DNA of 64,000 nucleotides. It comes from Globodera rostochiensis (Eukaryota > Nematoda > Chromadorea > Rhabditida > Heteroderidae). Shown here piece after piece: positions 44,030-55,254 of the stretch. The notes under the pieces are model-generated. The model did no database searches and was not told the DNA's origin. It saw only the letters and a program-made list of their open reading frames with translations. A program made the position numbers and the translations under genes. Position 1 is the stretch's first letter, and each line of letters starts with the position of its first letter. The stretch spans positions 1 to 64,000 of the forward strand of contig JAEVLN010000056.1 in NCBI GenBank assembly GCA_018350325.1, read 5' to 3'.

Positions 44030-44368
44030 ATGAACAGATTTAACATGCATTTCTTGAACCTGTTCGGTTACATCGTTTCCTGCTCTATTTTCACATATTC
44101 AATATAAACTTAATTGTTTTTGCAATTTTTTTTAGTTATTGCAAATATCCATCATATTCATAAAGACAAAATTAATATTCGAATAAAATCATGTGATCGC
44201 TTTGAACATCAAATAAAATGGAAACAGAGAAAATGGGCCATACCAGATATAAATTACAATTTAAATTCATTAAGATTATTTATAATTATTATTTTACAAA
44301 AGTGTGCCATTCCTAAACGACACCATAACAAGAAAGAAGACAAAATCGATGTAAATTTAATTCGTTAG
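44030..44368 (+). CDS. Candidate small secreted basic protein (89 aa, two exons)
   Basis: Exon 1 44030-44066 and exon 2 44136-44368 flank a 69-nt intron (donor TTCG|GTTACA, acceptor TTTTTTTTAG). The joined frame starts MNRFNMHFLNLFVIANIHHI, a plausible signal peptide, and continues with a lysine- and arginine-rich chain containing two cysteines (KSCDRF and LQKCAIPKRHH), a short hydrophobic stretch (LRLFIIIIL) and the end KIDVNLIR. An AATAAA lies about 25 bp past the stop. No family recognised. Exon 2 alone is long for this composition but could be chance; the phase-correct join to a hydrophobic leader is the main support. Confidence 0.4.
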
Positions 44369-44639
44369 AAAATTTTTATAGAAAGTACTAATAATAAAAC
44401 CTAATTGACCATTTGTGTATTATTGGGCAAATATTTTTTTTTTTGAAATTTACTTCATTAATCTAAATTTCAAAGAAAATAATCAAAAACAAATAATAAA
44501 TTGTTCAAAATAAGTTAACATTCATTCAACCTCATAAAGAATATTAATGTTATTAAGGCTTTCCTTTTCTTGTTTTACATTCCTGGCCCATCACTCGGAA
44601 CAGCGTATAAATAACATAAATAGTGTTTTTAACTTTGGT

Positions 44640-44830
44640 TGAAGCTTCTAGAGCCCATTTTACAATCCATATTTTTCCATATTTCGCGATTTTTATCCAT
44701 ATTCTATATTTTTTCAATATTTCGCCATTTTTCAAAAAATTCCTTAACAAAAATGCAATTTAAACGAAAAAAGACACCCTGAGAATCGACTTTTTCAAAA
44801 TTTTCAAAAAATGCACCCCTAAAAATTGAC
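44640..44830. repeat. Dispersed fragments related to transposon interiors
   Basis: CCATATTTTTCCATATTTCG-type motifs here are the reverse complement of ATATGGA motifs inside the hAT element at 45405-46021. TGCACCCCTAAAAATTGA is the reverse of the AGGGGTGCATTTTT motif inside the element at 60121-61211. No gene seen. Confidence 0.5.
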
Positions 44831-45404
44831 TTTTCGTGACTAAAAATTCTGCAACCAAAAATTGAAAGAACACTAAAAAAAAACCAATTTATTATTTTTT
44901 TAAGTATTAATTTATTATTTTAAACTCTAGTTTTACAAAATAGTTAACAATTTGAAACATTTTTGTATTGAAATTCTTCAAAAAAAAACCTATTGAAAAG
45001 AACACATCAAAATAAACAGACGGGCCAACTGGATTTGAATATCAAGGATTTTGCTGCTCAAGATCGTACAACTCACCGCACTGTCAAAGTTTGTTAAATA
45101 CGAAATTAAATCCCAAAATATTTAAAGGTATGTTGTGTTGTTGAATAAAAACAATTAATTGAACCCTATCAATTTGAAAATGCATTAAACAATCATGGAA
45201 GAAGGGCATAAATCAATCAACCCTTTTGTATTCCGATGTTTAATCGATCGCACGAAGTAAATAATTATTGAGAAAATTTATCAAACTAAATGTTCTTTGA
45301 TTTCAATTTATTTTACTAAATTTTAGTTGGCTTATCCTGCAAGTAAATAAAGATCATTCTAATTTTAACCAACTCCTACCCAAATGTATGGCAAGTGTAA
45401 TCGG

Positions 45405-46021
45405 TAGGGCTCGGAAAAATATGGATATAAAATCGTGAAATATGGCCATAAAATATGGACATAAATCTTCAAAATATGGACAAAACACCAAAATATGGAC
45501 ATAAAAATTGAAAATATGGACATAAATTTTTCCAATTCAATATAAAATTTCCCCAAAATTCTTCAAATTCATTCTTCACTGGTTAAAATTGCTGATTAGA
45601 TACATTTCCAAATTTTCAAGTGTTTTGGCGACTTTTTTAGACTTTTTGACTATTTTGGCATTTATGACGATTTTTTTGAACTTTAGTGATTATTTTGCGC
45701 TTTTTTCAAAAAATTTCTTAAGAAAATGAAAAAATCAAAATTTTTCTTGCCAAGATCACAAATTTTTTGAAAAATGCCAAAATACGCACTTTTTTGGCTT
45801 AAAATGCGAAATATGGATGAAAAATATGGACATAAATGGAAAATTTGGACGAAATATGGAAATATGGGCATAAATCGCGAAATATGGAAAAATATGGAAA
45901 ATATGGATATAAAAATCGGTCCTAAAAGCTTCAAATCAAGCTAAAAATGTGTTTTTCGTGCATTTCAGGGCATCCCCAGTTCGCAAAAAAAATATGGATT
46001 TCCATGAGTTTCCGAGCCCTA
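45405..46021. mobile_element. 617-bp non-autonomous hAT element
   Basis: Perfect 13-bp terminal inverted repeats TAGGGCTCGGAAA and an exact 8-bp target duplication GTAATCGG (45397-45404 and 46022-46029). Both are diagnostic of the hAT superfamily. Near each end the interior is a loose tandem of AAATATGGACATAAA motifs. No transposase-like frame, so it would depend on an enzyme encoded elsewhere. Confidence 0.88.
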
Positions 46022-46029
46022 GTAATCGG

Positions 46030-47449
46030 TATCATTGCCACGTTTGTTATTTTATTACAGTAGATTTCATGGGATATAAAGGTTTTTGTGTTTTTCTTCT
46101 TAAAATGATACAATTTTCAAAAGCAAAATAAATTTAAATAAATATATTTATTTCGAAAAATTATCAACTCATTAACAACTTAAACATATCATTTGCAAAA
46201 TTGATTTATAGAGAAATAAATAAACAGAAGGCATAGCACAAAAAAATTCGCTTATTCAAATACTTACAAGTTAGCTTATCAATCAACAAAAATAAATAAA
46301 ATACCTAATAAAAATCGTTATTAATGCAATACTTGAAAAAGCGGAAGGATAAAATGCATTTCTTAACTTCTTTATATGCTTCTTTATTCTACTTATTAAA
46401 ATGAAATTATTTTCTTTAAGAAGTTTTTTATACTATTGAGGAGTATTTAACAATTACAAATTGATAGTTCACTTTTTCGCCTCCTTTCCAATAATACTTT
46501 AATATGTACATATATAAATTATATTTAAAACAATTAAAATAAATATTTTAAAAAAATGGAAAAATTATATAAAATGTTATAAATTTAAGCCGATTGCAAA
46601 ATCCATTTGTATATAAGCCTATCAAAGTGAGTTTGAAAGAAACATATCAAAAAGTCAGTGCGTCATTACTTCAAATATTTACAAAACCTTCTAATTTTTT
46701 ACGCAAAAAACAACTAATTCAATGCACAAGATAATTAAGAAAAAATCAATGAAAAAGTTAGCGGTTAAAAATTATATAAAATTAAAATAAATCGATTAGA
46801 AAAAATATCAATTAACTAAAATGTATATGTAATCAATCAAACCCACAGGTGTTTCAAAAGGTTAAACTTGTTGAAAAATAAAAAAATTGTAATATTGAGC
46901 TAATTTAATTATTACATTTACACATAAATTGCATAAGATTATTTAATAGTTTAAAAATATTATCCATAAAATAGTGCGATCTAGCATGGATGAGCGGCCT
47001 GGCTGCAGTTTCGAGCCCACTCTCAGTTTAATTATCTATCACATCTACTAAAAACTGCGAGAGGTACAAAAATTTTTTGAAAATTTTAACTTGAAAATTG
47101 CGGATTAAATAAAACAATTCTTTTTAATAATTTTGGATTTTTGCCCATCAAAAATACATAATAAAATACACGGACTTTTATTTAAAACAATATGTAATAT
47201 TATTTTTTAAACATTTACCTAAAAAATATTTTTTACGAAATCCCCAAAACTTTAAAATGACTCAATTGAATTTTATAAAACAAAAATACAATCTAGAAGA
47301 AAAATAATGTTTAATTTAAATTAAATACGGCGCAAATGATTCTTGCATTATATGAATAAGCTAATAAAAAACAACAAACCTAATTAATTTAAAAACATCA
47401 AAATCAATCTTAACTCTAAATTCACCGTAAAAAGTTTATGAACTTTTGC
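46030..47449. other. AT-rich stretch, nothing recognised
   Basis: Only a short GC-richer patch at 46980-47030, with TTCGAGCCCA resembling a T-loop but no cloverleaf. No exon chain or repeat seen. Confidence 0.5.
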
Positions 47450-48878
47450 TCATCCGATTCTTGTTTCTTTTGGAGGAACCGTCGTCGACTTCATGTTCAG
47501 CAAGGAGGTTTCATCGTCACAATAAAACAACAAACGATAACTAGTTAAAATTTTACGAAGAATTTGTGCACTTGAAAAGACTTTTATGTTATTTCACTCA
47601 AAAAACGCTTATAATTTAAAATTTTAAACCCATCAACGTTACAATCAAGTAGCCACGGGTTGTTTTGGTTTGGTTTGCGTACAAATGCTAAAAAATCATA
47701 CCCGAAGTTAGAGTTTGGCCAAGCTTTTAAAAATTTGAGTAAGGTGATTTAAACAAATAATGCAAAATTTATTATTATTTTATTATGATGATTATTTTAA
47801 ACAGTTTAAATATTTAATTTTAAAAAAGGATTAGCAAATGCCTTTTCCTATAAAATAAAAATTAGCAAATTAAATAATGTAAAAATAAAAAGTTAAATAA
47901 GCAAGATAATGCGCATAAATAAGATTGTTAATAAAGAAAATCAAGTACTAAAACTATTTTTAGAAAAAAATAAACAGCTAAAATTTGCTAAAAATAAATC
48001 AACAGTTAATGTATGAATTGTCAAAATAAAAAGCTAAAATATAATTATGGTTATTTTAACTAAAAATAATCAAAAAATTAAATCTAAAATAAGTTAAGCT
48101 AAATTTTGTAAATAAAATTTCATTATCTTTTAAATGAATAATATGCACACCGTTTGTGATGACATATTGAAATTTGACAAATTATATTTATTTATTATGT
48201 TTTGATAGATACACGATTGGCATTAATTATTTTTTGATTGTCTCATAAATCGTAGCTTGACCTTAATTGTTTTATCTGTCTTTTCATTTATAAAATTTCG
48301 AGCAATTCGTCTTCCTGGTATTTTTTTTAAAATTAGTTTTATTTTTATTGAAACGAAATTTTTCTTTTTTGCGATGAAACTTATTTTGTACCTTTTTAAC
48401 TTAGGGTATAAAAAAAGAATTTACTTTTTTTTATCTTAGTAGATTTTAATGTACTTTTAACATGTAAATTTATTTTTTCTGTATTTTATTATAATTATTT
48501 AAATAATTTATGGCATTATCTATTTTAGACAATACAAAACCAACTTTGATTTCGATGTTTTTTAAATATTATAACTCTATGTAATTTTGACGTATGCCAA
48601 AGATTTATTGTACTTATTATCGAAGTTAATTACCTTTTCTTTCTTTAGCATTTAAAATTTGAACCAGAAGCAGATGTTAGTAGTTTTATGGCATAAATTT
48701 TGAAAGATTTATTTTTTTTAACTTGGAATAGCTATTAGTAATGGTAGCTTCATTATATGATGGGCATTACTCTTTCGTCGGTACATGCCGGCTCTCTCAA
48801 TGCCAAGCATAATTTCTTGGTTGCTTCGTTCAATATTAACGACGTTTTGATGTGAGCCGAAAATAATAAAAAGGAATT
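47450..48878 (-). CDS. Unidentified gene, 3' exons (three exons, ~121 aa)
   Basis: Exons 48723-48878, 47643-47723 and 47450-47580 join in phase across a ~1-kb and a 62-nt intron and end in TGA at 47450-47452. Recognisable stretches are SHQNVVNIERSNQEIML, ERAGMYRRKSNAHHIMK, NFGYDFLAFVRKPNQNNPW and, at the C-terminus, FYCDDETSLLNMKSTTV. The exons are clearly GC-richer than the intervening DNA. Start codon and upstream exons were not found; possible ones lie at 49097-49206 and 50341-50430. I do not recognise the protein. The opposite strand is also open over the last exon, so strand rests on splice phase. Confidence 0.4.
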
Positions 48879-49096
48879 CTTTTAGTCACGCCCCAAACGC
48901 AAATTTTTATATTGAATCTTTTTATATCAATTATTTTCTCTTATTACATATTTAAAAAAAAAATTATTGAATACATATTATTTGTATATGCCAGCTATCA
49001 AGAAATAATTTCTTATATAGATCTTATGTTTTAAATATATGAAATATTTTTTTAAGCATAAATTAAAAATATTTATTGCGATCACCAATAAATTAC

Positions 49097-49206
49097 CAAA
49101 TTAATTGTAACATTCTTTTTAAAATTCTCGCACAAAACCGTTTTCGTGCCCCCACCATACATTTCTGACAAACCCTCCGCCACAATTCTCTATACGGCTT
49201 AAATAT
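49097..49206 (-). CDS. Possible isolated exon
   Basis: GC-richer island with acceptor TTAAAG and donor GTAATT. Two minus-strand frames are open (one Cys/Arg-rich, RVCQKCMVGARKRFCARI; the other AEGLSEMYGGGTKTVLCEN). The phase does not match the nearest downstream exon, so membership in the gene at 47450-48878 is unproven. Confidence 0.2.
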
Positions 49207-50340
49207 CTTTAATTTAAAAAAATAAATAAAAATTTTAAAACAAATTAATGAAAAATTAGCACCGGATAACGATAAAGATTCTGTTAACAAATTTTTGTTC
49301 ATAAGTTATTCATTCATTGCCGCACGTGTTTTCTGTTTGATTGCATTCTTATATAGATTTTTTACAAGTGTTAAATTACATTTAGTTTAAAAATGCTTAA
49401 ATTTCCTTTTGTATTATTTTTATTTACATTGGAAATGAGAATATTTTGTAAGTTACTTTAAGACTATCCATTTTCTAAATTTAATTTTAATCATCTTTAT
49501 TCAAATTTTATTTTATTTTTTTTTGCTATAATAGAACTTCTCATTACACTGGCTAGCTTAATAAATATATTTAGTCAAGTTATTTAATCGTGATGGTTAT
49601 TTATAAATACAAATAATATTAAATCTATCATTTACATTTGTTAATCAAATCTATATTTTTTGTTATTTGTTTAATATTGAAACTTAAATAATTTTATCCA
49701 TCAACGATACACAGCAAGTCTTTATGCTGCTTTATTTTTGGTACATCTCTAATTCAATTTGAGGTTCATTCATTCAAGTGCATATACTTTAATGTTGGTA
49801 TCTTTTAGTAACTTATTTTAATCAATTAAATTTATTTATTGGTATTAATGCTAAAATATTTTCGATTTCTTACGCATAAAAAGCAACGCTGTGTCGTTTA
49901 TTTTAATTTATTTTGTATTATTTCTAAAATGCTAGTAACGATGAGCAATGCTGATTTGGTGCACACTTCATGGGGTTTCATTATTTTTATTTTTTTAAAT
50001 TATTGACATTAATTATCACGTTTTTTTTAAAGATAGTAAAAGAATATCAAGGCTCTAATAACCAAACAATTTAAATTCTAAAGAAATACCGTAATGGAAT
50101 AAAAAAAAAAGTACTATTGAGCATTGTAGGATAAAAAATAATTTAAAAAATTCCAGGAAGTATTTGAAATGTTTAGCTGCCCAAAATTTGTACTACAAAG
50201 GCAATATTTAAAAAAAATCATTTTACAAAAAGAAACAAAAAAATCATTGTTAAAAATGTTATTATGTTGAGAATAGAGATTGAAATCTTAAAATTATATA
50301 TAAAATAAATGTAAAAATAATCAAAATAATATGAAGTTAC

Positions 50341-50430
50341 CAATTTAAAATGAAACTTCAAGATCACGCGTTTTGATTCATTCAGATATGATGAAAGCAA
50401 AAGCGATGTAACAAATAAAGCGGTTAAGCG
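50341..50430 (-). CDS. Possible isolated 30-codon exon
   Basis: Exactly 90 bp between acceptor TTGTTTAG and donor GTAACT, phase 0 at both ends. Encodes a hydrophobic then basic peptide (LTALFVTSLLLSSYLNESKR). Could be an exon of a membrane or secreted protein; no neighbours could be joined. Confidence 0.25.
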
Positions 50431-52484
50431 CTAAACAATTAAATCGTGCAAAAATAACAGCGAAATAAAAGGCGTTTCTGTAATATTTACTCAATTTAGG
50501 CGACCAAAGCATGAAAAGTAATTTATCAAAATTTAAATTAAAGATTTTAAAAATTGTTGATAAAATAAATTCAGAATAAATTTATATAAATTGTTTTTAA
50601 CAGTATTTTTTATAAAAATTTTATCCAATTAATTTTAAAGAGCCCAGTATCCAATTAACAAAAGGACTATTTTTAAAAAAATTTGAACTTTTTACAAACA
50701 GTTATAGAATTGGCTGAAAAACTTGACGAAAATAAAACATATTTAATTAGCGCCAAACGGGAACGGTGTCCCTGGGACAGTCAGTGCACGCGACTTTAGC
50801 GCAAGATTATTAAAAAATAAAATAAAAAGCATTTTATATATTATTTATAAAAAATTAAAATAACCAATGCATGGCTTAATTCATATAAGAAAAAAATGAC
50901 TTTAAATTTTGTAATAAACATTTTTAAAAAATTCTGGGCTCATAAAGTGTTCAAAAAGTTTTTGAAAAAAGTTACAATAATTCAAAATAAACAATTTGAT
51001 TTAACCAAAAATAATACAATAAATAAATTTAAAAAAAATAATAAAATACAATAAGAATTATAAAACTCAAAACTACTTAATGCGAAATAAATAACTAGCC
51101 TTAGAATAAATAATAAAGTAATGCCATTGTGTTCAAAGCAGCAACGAGAAAACAATAATAATCCTCAAAAAAGTAGGGAGAAAATTTTGTTAGCAAACCT
51201 TTACTTTAGATAAATAGCCTGTAATGATAAGGTATAATAATATCGCTGTTGAGTTCCTATTATTTGTAAAAAAGTCAGAAACACTAATAAAAATAAATAA
51301 TTAAAAAACATGTTTAATGTTTTATTTAAAATGCAACCTAAAACAACAATCTCAATCAACAAATTAAAAGTATTAACAATGTCAAAAAAATTAAAGGTGT
51401 ATTCTTAGATTTGCGTCTGAAAACTAAAATATCAAAATATACACAATTAATATCCGTTGCTAAAATTAAACAAAGGCTTAGCTAAAATGATTATAAAATA
51501 AGCTTAAATAAAAATAATCGTTTTTGGTCGACGCATGAAGGATAAATCAAAACAGCCACCATGTGATAATGAAATATGTTCCCCATTATTTATTTTTCTA
51601 CCAAAATAAATGACTCAAACAAAAATGGAAATTAAAACAAAAAATAAGCAGCGTTTTGAAATAAAAATTAATTTGATCAAATAACCAAAAGCATTCATAT
51701 GAATACACAACAGATATTTAATTTATTATATCAAAGACAAAATCACAACTTTTAGTTTCCCAAGGAGGGGTGCTCGTAACCGTCAAAAAAAATTAGTAAT
51801 AGTAATCATTAATAAGTAATTGGCAAATTAAATTAGGGTAATAAGTAATCAGTAATAAGTAACGACAAAAACCAAGTAGGATTTATTTAATGTTGAGGGA
51901 TGTTTTTGGCTGTTTGTGCTAGATAGAGTCAGTAGTCTATCGACGATAATTTCGTCATGTTCAAAGGAATTTGATTTAATTTATAATTTTGTAGACAACA
52001 TTCATAGAGATAATCGTTTTATTTGTGTTGTTTAAAAATATTTTATATTGTTTGCACCTAATTCATAATTTATTCATTGCGCTGATGATAATGGTGGCCA
52101 TGCTAATTGAAAATAAGCTAACTAAAATTTATAGAAAGCAACATTAATTTGTTAAAATTACAAAATCAAAGTGTAGTAAAATAAAATATTTCAATCATCA
52201 GATTAAATATTAATAAAAAATAATTTTTACTTTAAATTTAAAATTTATGTATCAATAAAATATTGTTTTTTACAACATAAATGCAAATAAGCAGGAAAAA
52301 GCTTTAGAAATCCTTGTGCACAAAATGTTTCACATTTACTGCTCACCAACATCCTAGCTGTCTAGTTCAGCTTTGATGGTCTTCAACACACCATGATTCT
52401 TGTAAGTATATAATAACTTTTATTATAGTAAAATAATTTTTAAATAAATATAATTCTAAAAAAAATTAAATACAATAAAACAGA

Positions 52485-52650
52485 CATAGGTACTAATTTA
52501 ATTTTTACATTTAACAAATGTTGAACGAATGCTAATGTTTTTTACTCATTTTGGTAACAAGGCACAAGTTACTTGAATCCGGACTCAAAAAAAGTTTTTT
52601 AATTATTTTTTACAATTTTTCATTGAAAGAATTCATACAAACTATACTCT
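52485..52650 (-). repeat. Dispersed repeat, partner of 39896-40050
   Basis: The reverse complement aligns with the 39.9-kb copy over about 150 bp. Beyond it the flanks are unrelated. Confidence 0.65.
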
Positions 52651-53250
52651 GACTATCGGAAGCTAAGGCTGGCTATATACATTGAAAGGTAAAGCCGAGC
52701 AATACGTGGAGGCCAAAGAGTAGTCAACTGGAAAAACAATTAATTTTTTAATGAACTTAAAATTATCTTGAGTAGCAAAATATGCTTTATAAAATTATAT
52801 TTAAACATGACAATGCACTAATTATAATAGCGATAACTATATTTTTGAACATATCAGAATTCAATAATACTTTTAAAATAGTTTATTTTTTCTATACTTA
52901 TTATGCTTTTTATGTATTTTAAATATATTTTTGGAATCATCAAATATAAAAGAAATTAATAATTTTATACTTAGAATGAATAAACGTTTTTTAAACTCAA
53001 TTACGATGATAATCTTTATACCTAAAAATAAAATTAGATATAAATCTGCTAAGTTTTGGCTATGTCACTCAAAAAATAACTTACATAATATTGAAAATAA
53101 AATTGATTAGATAAAAAATTTAACAAAAATGATTAATTATTTAAATGGAAAAAATAAAATTTAATAAATTAGCGATAAATAGTATAATTATGAATGAAAT
53201 AATTGTACCTAATAAAAGTAGTAATCTGTCGATAAAATAGTGGTTACAAC

Positions 53251-53267
53251 GGCGCCCTTTGGGCGCC
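53251..53267. other. Perfect GC hairpin GGCGCCC-TTT-GGGCGCC
   Basis: Seven paired G/C bases and a three-base loop in otherwise AT-rich sequence. No T-tract follows directly and no gene ends here, so a role is not evident. Confidence 0.5.
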
Positions 53268-54406
53268 TGTCAAGGACATTGTCTCCGACACCAGCAATTG
53301 TTTTAGATCTTTAACAATTATTCAGAAGCATGAATTTTTTTAAATGTAAAAATTAATAATATTGCGTGACAATGCCCATTCATCAATTTATTTAAATAAA
53401 ATTACAATGGATTTTGATTTGCATTTGTTTTGGTTTTTTAATTTTGTTTCTACGTTTTTTTGAAATCATTCAGACTCATGCAATTTTTTAAATGTAAAAA
53501 CTAAAAAATGTTGTTTACGTTATTTTTTAAAAGTTATGAGCAGGGTGTTTATTTATTAATAATGCTTTTAAGATTTTAGAATAAATTGTATTCTTTGGTT
53601 TTTTATTGAAAAAATTATTTGGGGGGTTTTACTGCAAAATGCGAATTTTTTGAATCCGTACCTCTCTTTGCATTTTGTTTATTGCAATTTCGATATTAAT
53701 GGATTCAAATCAAACTTTAATCATAGTAGGAAACATTTTAGTCACTAACATAGTGTCGATGCTAATAAATTAATATAATATAAATATAAAAATAATTTAC
53801 TTTAATCTTTTTTTACTTATCCTAAAATATATTTAGAAAACGTATTATATTATTGAGCGTATCATTTTAAAAACTTTTGTCGTTCACTACGATTGTTTTT
53901 TTGTTATTTAAAAAAAACATGCTGGTTTTATCATATAATTTGAAATAATTAATTTTAGAATTTTTTAACAAATGCGTTTATTTTCATTATGTTTTATTGC
54001 ATCACACTACTTTACTATTTAATTTTTAAAAAAAATGTATTTATTTTTAAACCAATATTAAACATGGATCACCCATGCATTATTTTAGGATAATGATAAA
54101 ATTAAAAAAAATTCAATACGCAAAGCAATTTAGTGTAATAAAAAAATAAGTATTGATTCACTAAATGACTGCTAATCCAGGTGGCAACTCTCATTGCAAT
54201 TTTGTTCTGTTTATGTTTTATTTTCTTTGCCAAATTGTTATGAAATAATTATATAAATTAAACTAATTACAAATTTAATAAAAAATAAAATAGTTAAATT
54301 TTTAAAATGAATGACTAAATAAAACAAATGTGTAACCGATACCCTTTAAAAAGTTTAAATCAAATATTTAATATTTATTTTGAACTGTCTTCTTTATGTA
54401 GCAAAA

Positions 54407-54412
54407 TTTCAG
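54407..54412 (+). promoter_or_regulatory. Probable spliced-leader acceptor (TTTCAG)
   Basis: TTTCAG preceded by an AT-rich tract, 37 nt upstream of the ATG at 54450. This matches the nematode trans-splice acceptor consensus and usual distance. Confidence 0.45.
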
Positions 54413-54449
54413 TGAAAATAGCCGTAAAAAATAAAAATATATAACAATT

Positions 54450-54789
54450 ATGGAAACTAATGTGAGAAAACAGGATAATAAAAAAATAAGATATATTTTA
54501 GTTTTTCTTTTGTTATTATTATTTACACAAACACAAAAAATAAAGGACAAAATCGACGGGAATGAGGATCTGATTGTAAACGATTTGGCGGAGATCAAGA
54601 GTTGCCTCAATGGAGGAGGAAAAAGGTCTTTTTTTTTTTTGCTGAATGAACAGTAAGTTCATCGCAAATTTTAAATTTGATGTTGTTTGGAAAAATCAAT
54701 TGCGCTTTGTGTTGTCCGTCTGTCCATGTTTTTGCCATTACAGAGGCAACTGTGTCAAAAAACGGACTGATTGTAAATATTATCAATAA
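54450..54789 (+). CDS. Candidate small secreted cysteine-containing protein (82 aa, two exons)
   Basis: Exon 1 54450-54652 and exon 2 54744-54789 are joined in phase 2 across a 91-nt intron with a strong donor (CA|GTAAGT) and acceptor (CCATTACAG). The protein begins with a basic n-region, then a hydrophobic core (IRYILVFLLLLLFTQTQ, residues 13-29), an acidic stretch (DKIDGNEDLIVNDLAEIK) and a short Cys-containing tail (SCLNGGGKR ... GNCVKKRTDCKYYQ). The leader could be a signal peptide or a membrane anchor. AATAAA overlaps the stop region, and a spliced-leader-type TTTCAG precedes the start. It ends 87 bp from the convergent gene at 54877. No family recognised. Confidence 0.6.
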
Positions 54790-54876
54790 AATTAAGGTAA
54801 ATAATAAATAAAATTAAAACAAAAAGATTTAAAAAACTAGATACAAATAATTATGTGGATTTTAATTATAAAATTG

Positions 54877-55254
54877 TTATAATGGTTCCGAATAAGGATA
54901 TAAATGTGGTTTTGTTATCCAATAGTCAATGCGTCCTAATTTAATTCTGAAAGTCACGAGACATTTATTACATTATAATTAAGTTATTTTAATCAAAATA
55001 AATTATAAAGAGGCAATCATACCCAGAGTAGCCCCGCAGGCCAAGGCTTAAAAAACCGAAGGTCCTACAAAAAAACCAACAAAAATAAATAAAAATAAAC
55101 GAATTAATAAAAAAAACCAAAACTAATAGTTATACCTTAACATGTCGGTGAGACCGACAGCAAAAAACCCCGGTTGGGCGAAATCTTTGAGATCGTAGTA
55201 GAACTCGGATGGAAGGAACCTTTTTAATGGAATTTTATTTAAAAAGACAACCCT
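54877..55254 (-). CDS. Unidentified spliced gene, last three exons (76 aa)
   Basis: Exons 55136-55254, 55023-55064 and 54877-54946 are separated by 71- and 76-nt introns with good borders (acceptors TTTTATTCAG, TTTTTGTAG, GACTTTCAG; donors GTATAA, GTATGA). Phases 2 and 2 are satisfied exactly, and the frame ends in TAA. Readable stretches are PLKRFLPSEFYYDLKDFAQP, GFFAVGLTDMLRTFGFLSLG, LRGYSGIKLGRIDYW and the C-terminus TKPHLYPYSEPL. A likely preceding exon ends at 55317 (donor GTTGAG, 62-nt intron), in a frame containing YGGSHPNSTNS, but its start could not be placed. I do not recognise the family. This is the best-supported gene in the AT-rich region. Confidence 0.65.

Larger units (their letters stand above)
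50431..54406. other. AT-rich stretch without a confident gene
   Basis: Contains the inverted partner of the 39.9-kb repeat (52485-52650), a GTAATNAGTAA-rich transposon-end-like patch beginning AAGGAGGGGTGCTCGTAAC at 51761-51880, and a perfect hairpin at 53251-53267. GC-richer exon-like islands lie at 50745-50800, 51530-51600 and 52362-52400. The last is open in both directions, with good splice sites on each strand, so no gene is called. Confidence 0.45.

Noticed and set aside
46980..47040. tRNA gene suggested by TTCGAGCCCA
   Set aside because: No D-arm, anticodon arm or acceptor stem could be folded around it.
52362..52400. Small exon with acceptor GTTCAG and donor GTAAGTA on the plus strand
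   Set aside because: The minus strand offers an equally good terminal exon (NHGVLKTIKAELDS); strand cannot be decided and no neighbour exon joins to either.
55144..55158. Hairpin GTCGGT-GAG-ACCGAC as a regulatory element
   Set aside because: It lies inside a well-supported coding exon and is explained by the codons there.
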